From an uncultured Oscillibacter sp. (GTDB lineage Bacteria; Bacillota; Clostridia; Oscillospirales; Oscillospiraceae), in contig CAJOFP010000040.1 of the NCBI GenBank assembly GCA_905233795.1, positions 1-6,257 on the forward strand: a stretch of DNA of 6,257 nucleotides, given 5' to 3'. Shown here one piece after another: positions 5,344-6,257 of this stretch (the first letter of the stretch is position 1; each line of letters begins with the position of its first letter). A program made the translations under genes and the position numbers. The notes beneath the pieces were generated by a model. The model saw nothing but the letters and a program-made list of their open reading frames with translations. It searched no databases and was not told the origin of the DNA.

Positions 5344-5712
5344 TTATCCCATCGAAACGCCGCTGACGTGGACATTCACATGCTCCACCGGACAACCCGT
5401 CATGGCCTCCACGGAACCCGAAACAGCCGTCTGAACGTGTTCCGCGACTTCCGGTATGGGATAGCCGTATTTAATATTTAAATATAAATCCAATTTTAAC
5501 GCGTCCCCGGTCATATCAATTTTGACGCCCCGAATGCTTTTCCGGGCGCCTTTTTTACTGGTCAGATCCGTCATGACATTGCCCGTCATCATGCCGGATA
5601 CGCCCTCAATCTCCCGCACCGCGCCTACGGATATAGCCGCGATTACTTCCTCGGCGATATGAATTTCCCCTTTTTCCTCCGGCAGGGTCATATAATCTCT
5701 GTTCTCGGCCAT
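5344..5712 (-). CDS. Asp23/Gls24 family envelope stress-response protein (YqhY-like)
   Basis: A 122-residue protein of the Asp23/Gls24 family. The family pattern is present: GEIHIAEEVIAAISVGAVREIEGVSGM (15-41), VKIDMTGDALKLDLYLNIKYGYPIPEVAEHVQTAVSGSVEAMTG (63-106), and the ending VEHVNVHVSGVS. There is no signal peptide or membrane span; members are cytosolic, and some attach to the membrane through partner proteins. The position directly before nusB identifies it with the YqhY branch, which in Bacillus is linked to acetyl-CoA carboxylase and lipid supply. That role is known from the family and is not shown here. The ATG at 5712 is preceded by AAAGGGGGA with nine bases between, a strong site. 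Its promoter should lie in the AT-rich region to the right, but I see no clear -35/-10 pair. Confidence 0.93.
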   Translation of the reverse strand: MAENRDYMTLPEEKGEIHIAEEVIAAISVGAVREIEGVSGMMTGNVMTDLTSKKGARKSIRGVKIDMTGDALKLDLYLNIKYGYPIPEVAEHVQTAVSGSVEAMTGCPVEHVNVHVSGVSMG

Positions 5713-5956
5713 GATATTCCGTCCCCCTTTTCACCGCGTATATCATATATCAAATTTATATTATTATTAAAATTTATATTATAATTTTATTGATTTTTAT
5801 TATATTTTATCATGGCGGGAAGTGAATTACAAGCCGGATTTATATCAAAATCAAAACGCCGTCCCCGCTTATTAAAATCAAATTTATAATTTATATTTAT
5901 AATTAAATTTATAATAAATATAATAATAAAAAAATTTAAAAAATCGAAAAAAACGA

Positions 5957-5985
5957 TTGACAAGCCTTTTTTTTCATGCTATAAT
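5957..5985 (+). promoter_or_regulatory. Consensus sigma-70-type promoter for the leucine tRNA genes
   Basis: TTGACA (5957-5962) and TATAAT (5980-5985) are exactly 17 bases apart, with a TG one base ahead of the -10 (extended -10). All positions match consensus, as expected for a stable-RNA gene. Transcription should begin near 5992, about 73 bases before the first tRNA. Confidence 0.92.
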
Positions 5986-6016
5986 CGCAAAGCGGTCTGC
6001 GGAAAGGGCGTAAAAA

Positions 6017-6056
6017 TTAAAAATTTTAATATTTATTTAAATTTTAAAATTTTTAA
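6017..6056 (+). repeat. 13-bp inverted repeat in the tRNA leader
   Basis: TTAAAAATTTTAA (6017-6029) and TTAAAATTTTTAA (6044-6056) are exact reverse complements with a 14-base loop. It consists only of A/T pairs and lies between the promoter and the first mature tRNA. It may shape 5' processing of the precursor or simply reflect low complexity. Confidence 0.4.
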
Positions 6057-6064
6057 ATTCATGC

Positions 6065-6151
6065 GCGGCTGTGCTGGAACTGGTAGACAGGCCAGCTTGA
6101 GGTGCTGGTGTTAGTATTGACGTGTGGGTTCAAGTCCCGTCAGCCGCACCA
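6065..6151 (+). tRNA. tRNA-Leu (anticodon GAG)
   Basis: The 7-bp acceptor stem GCGGCTG/CAGCCGC is intact, with discriminator A and an encoded CCA (6149-6151). The anticodon stem CCAGC/GCTGG (6092-6096, 6104-6108) encloses TTGAGGT with GAG at 6099-6101, which reads CUC and CUU. A long variable arm marks it as a class II tRNA, as leucine requires. The D-loop has the GG pair and the T-loop is TTCAAGT. The T stem contains two G-U pairs. Confidence 0.95.
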
Positions 6152-6168
6152 TTTCCCCTTTCCCATAA

Positions 6169-6256
6169 GCGCGAGTGGTGGAATTGGCAGACTCGCTAGA
6201 TTCAGGTTCTAGTGTCCTTTACGGACGTGCGGGTTCAAGTCCCGCCTCGCGCACCA
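6169..6256 (+). tRNA. tRNA-Leu (anticodon CAG)
   Basis: The acceptor stem GCGCGAG/CTCGCGC is intact, with discriminator A and encoded CCA (6254-6256). The anticodon stem CTAGA/TCTAG (6196-6200, 6208-6212) encloses TTCAGGT with CAG at 6203-6205, which reads CUG. The variable arm forms a TCC/GGA stem, and the T stem GCGGG/CCCGC is perfect. The D stem has one mismatch. It follows the GAG tRNA after 17 bases and shares its promoter. The window ends one base later, so more tRNAs may follow. Confidence 0.96.
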
Positions 6257-6257
6257 G

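Larger units (their letters stand above)
5713..6064. other. Intergenic region between asp23 and the tRNA genes
   Basis: 352 bases, mostly A/T. A GC-richer island at about 5811-5870 includes a 25-codon ATG frame (5812-5889) with no ribosome binding site, which I do not call a gene. The right part holds the tRNA promoter and a leader with an all-A/T inverted repeat (6017-6029 with 6044-6056). Confidence 0.6.

Noticed and set aside
5812..5889. 25-codon frame in the gap right of asp23
   Set aside because: No ribosome binding site, very short, no recognisable family; its GC-richer composition is the only hint.
6065..6257. tRNA attachment site for an integrated element
   Set aside because: No integrase gene and no repeated tRNA 3' end are visible inside the window.

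Overview
The window looks like chromosomal DNA from a Gram-positive bacterium, most likely a clostridial Firmicute. The evidence is the asp23/gls24-nusB gene pair, the strong GGAGG-type ribosome binding sites, a TTG and a GTG start, and ATP-type PEP carboxykinase. The genes have mixed composition with many GC-rich codons, whereas the intergenic stretches are almost pure A/T. The family-level placement is a guess.

Layout. Positions 1-723 hold the C-terminal 240 residues of ATP-dependent phosphoenolpyruvate carboxykinase (pckA). After a 270-bp gap that ends in two hairpins come a small TIR-like domain protein (994-1539) and, after another AT-rich gap containing a 19-bp inverted repeat, a two-CBS-domain protein (1810-2262, GTG start). 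A convergent gene for an unrecognised helical 163-residue protein lies at 2343-2834 on the minus strand, and a bidirectional terminator separates it from the CBS gene. The 2835-3208 gap has a minus-strand promoter, five TTWACA-like direct repeats that resemble a PhoP box, and a plus-strand promoter. It is followed by a rhomboid-fold membrane protein that lacks the catalytic histidine and carries a C-terminal Cys/His cluster (3209-4090, TTG start), then a Uma2-family nuclease-like protein (4136-4759).

The right part carries a minus-strand asp23-nusB operon (5712 to 4864) with its terminator at 4793-4820. A near-ideal sigma-70-type promoter (5957-5985) then reads into two tandem leucine tRNA genes, anticodons GAG and CAG, that reach the window end.

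How the parts relate. pckA, asp23-nusB and the tRNAs are housekeeping genes. The middle block (TIR-like, CBS, helical protein, pseudo-rhomboid, Uma2) is accessory in character. The most interesting possibility is that the TIR-like protein and the helical protein belong to one uncharacterised, perhaps defence-related, module. Only proximity and the TIR fold suggest this here, so it remains a hypothesis.
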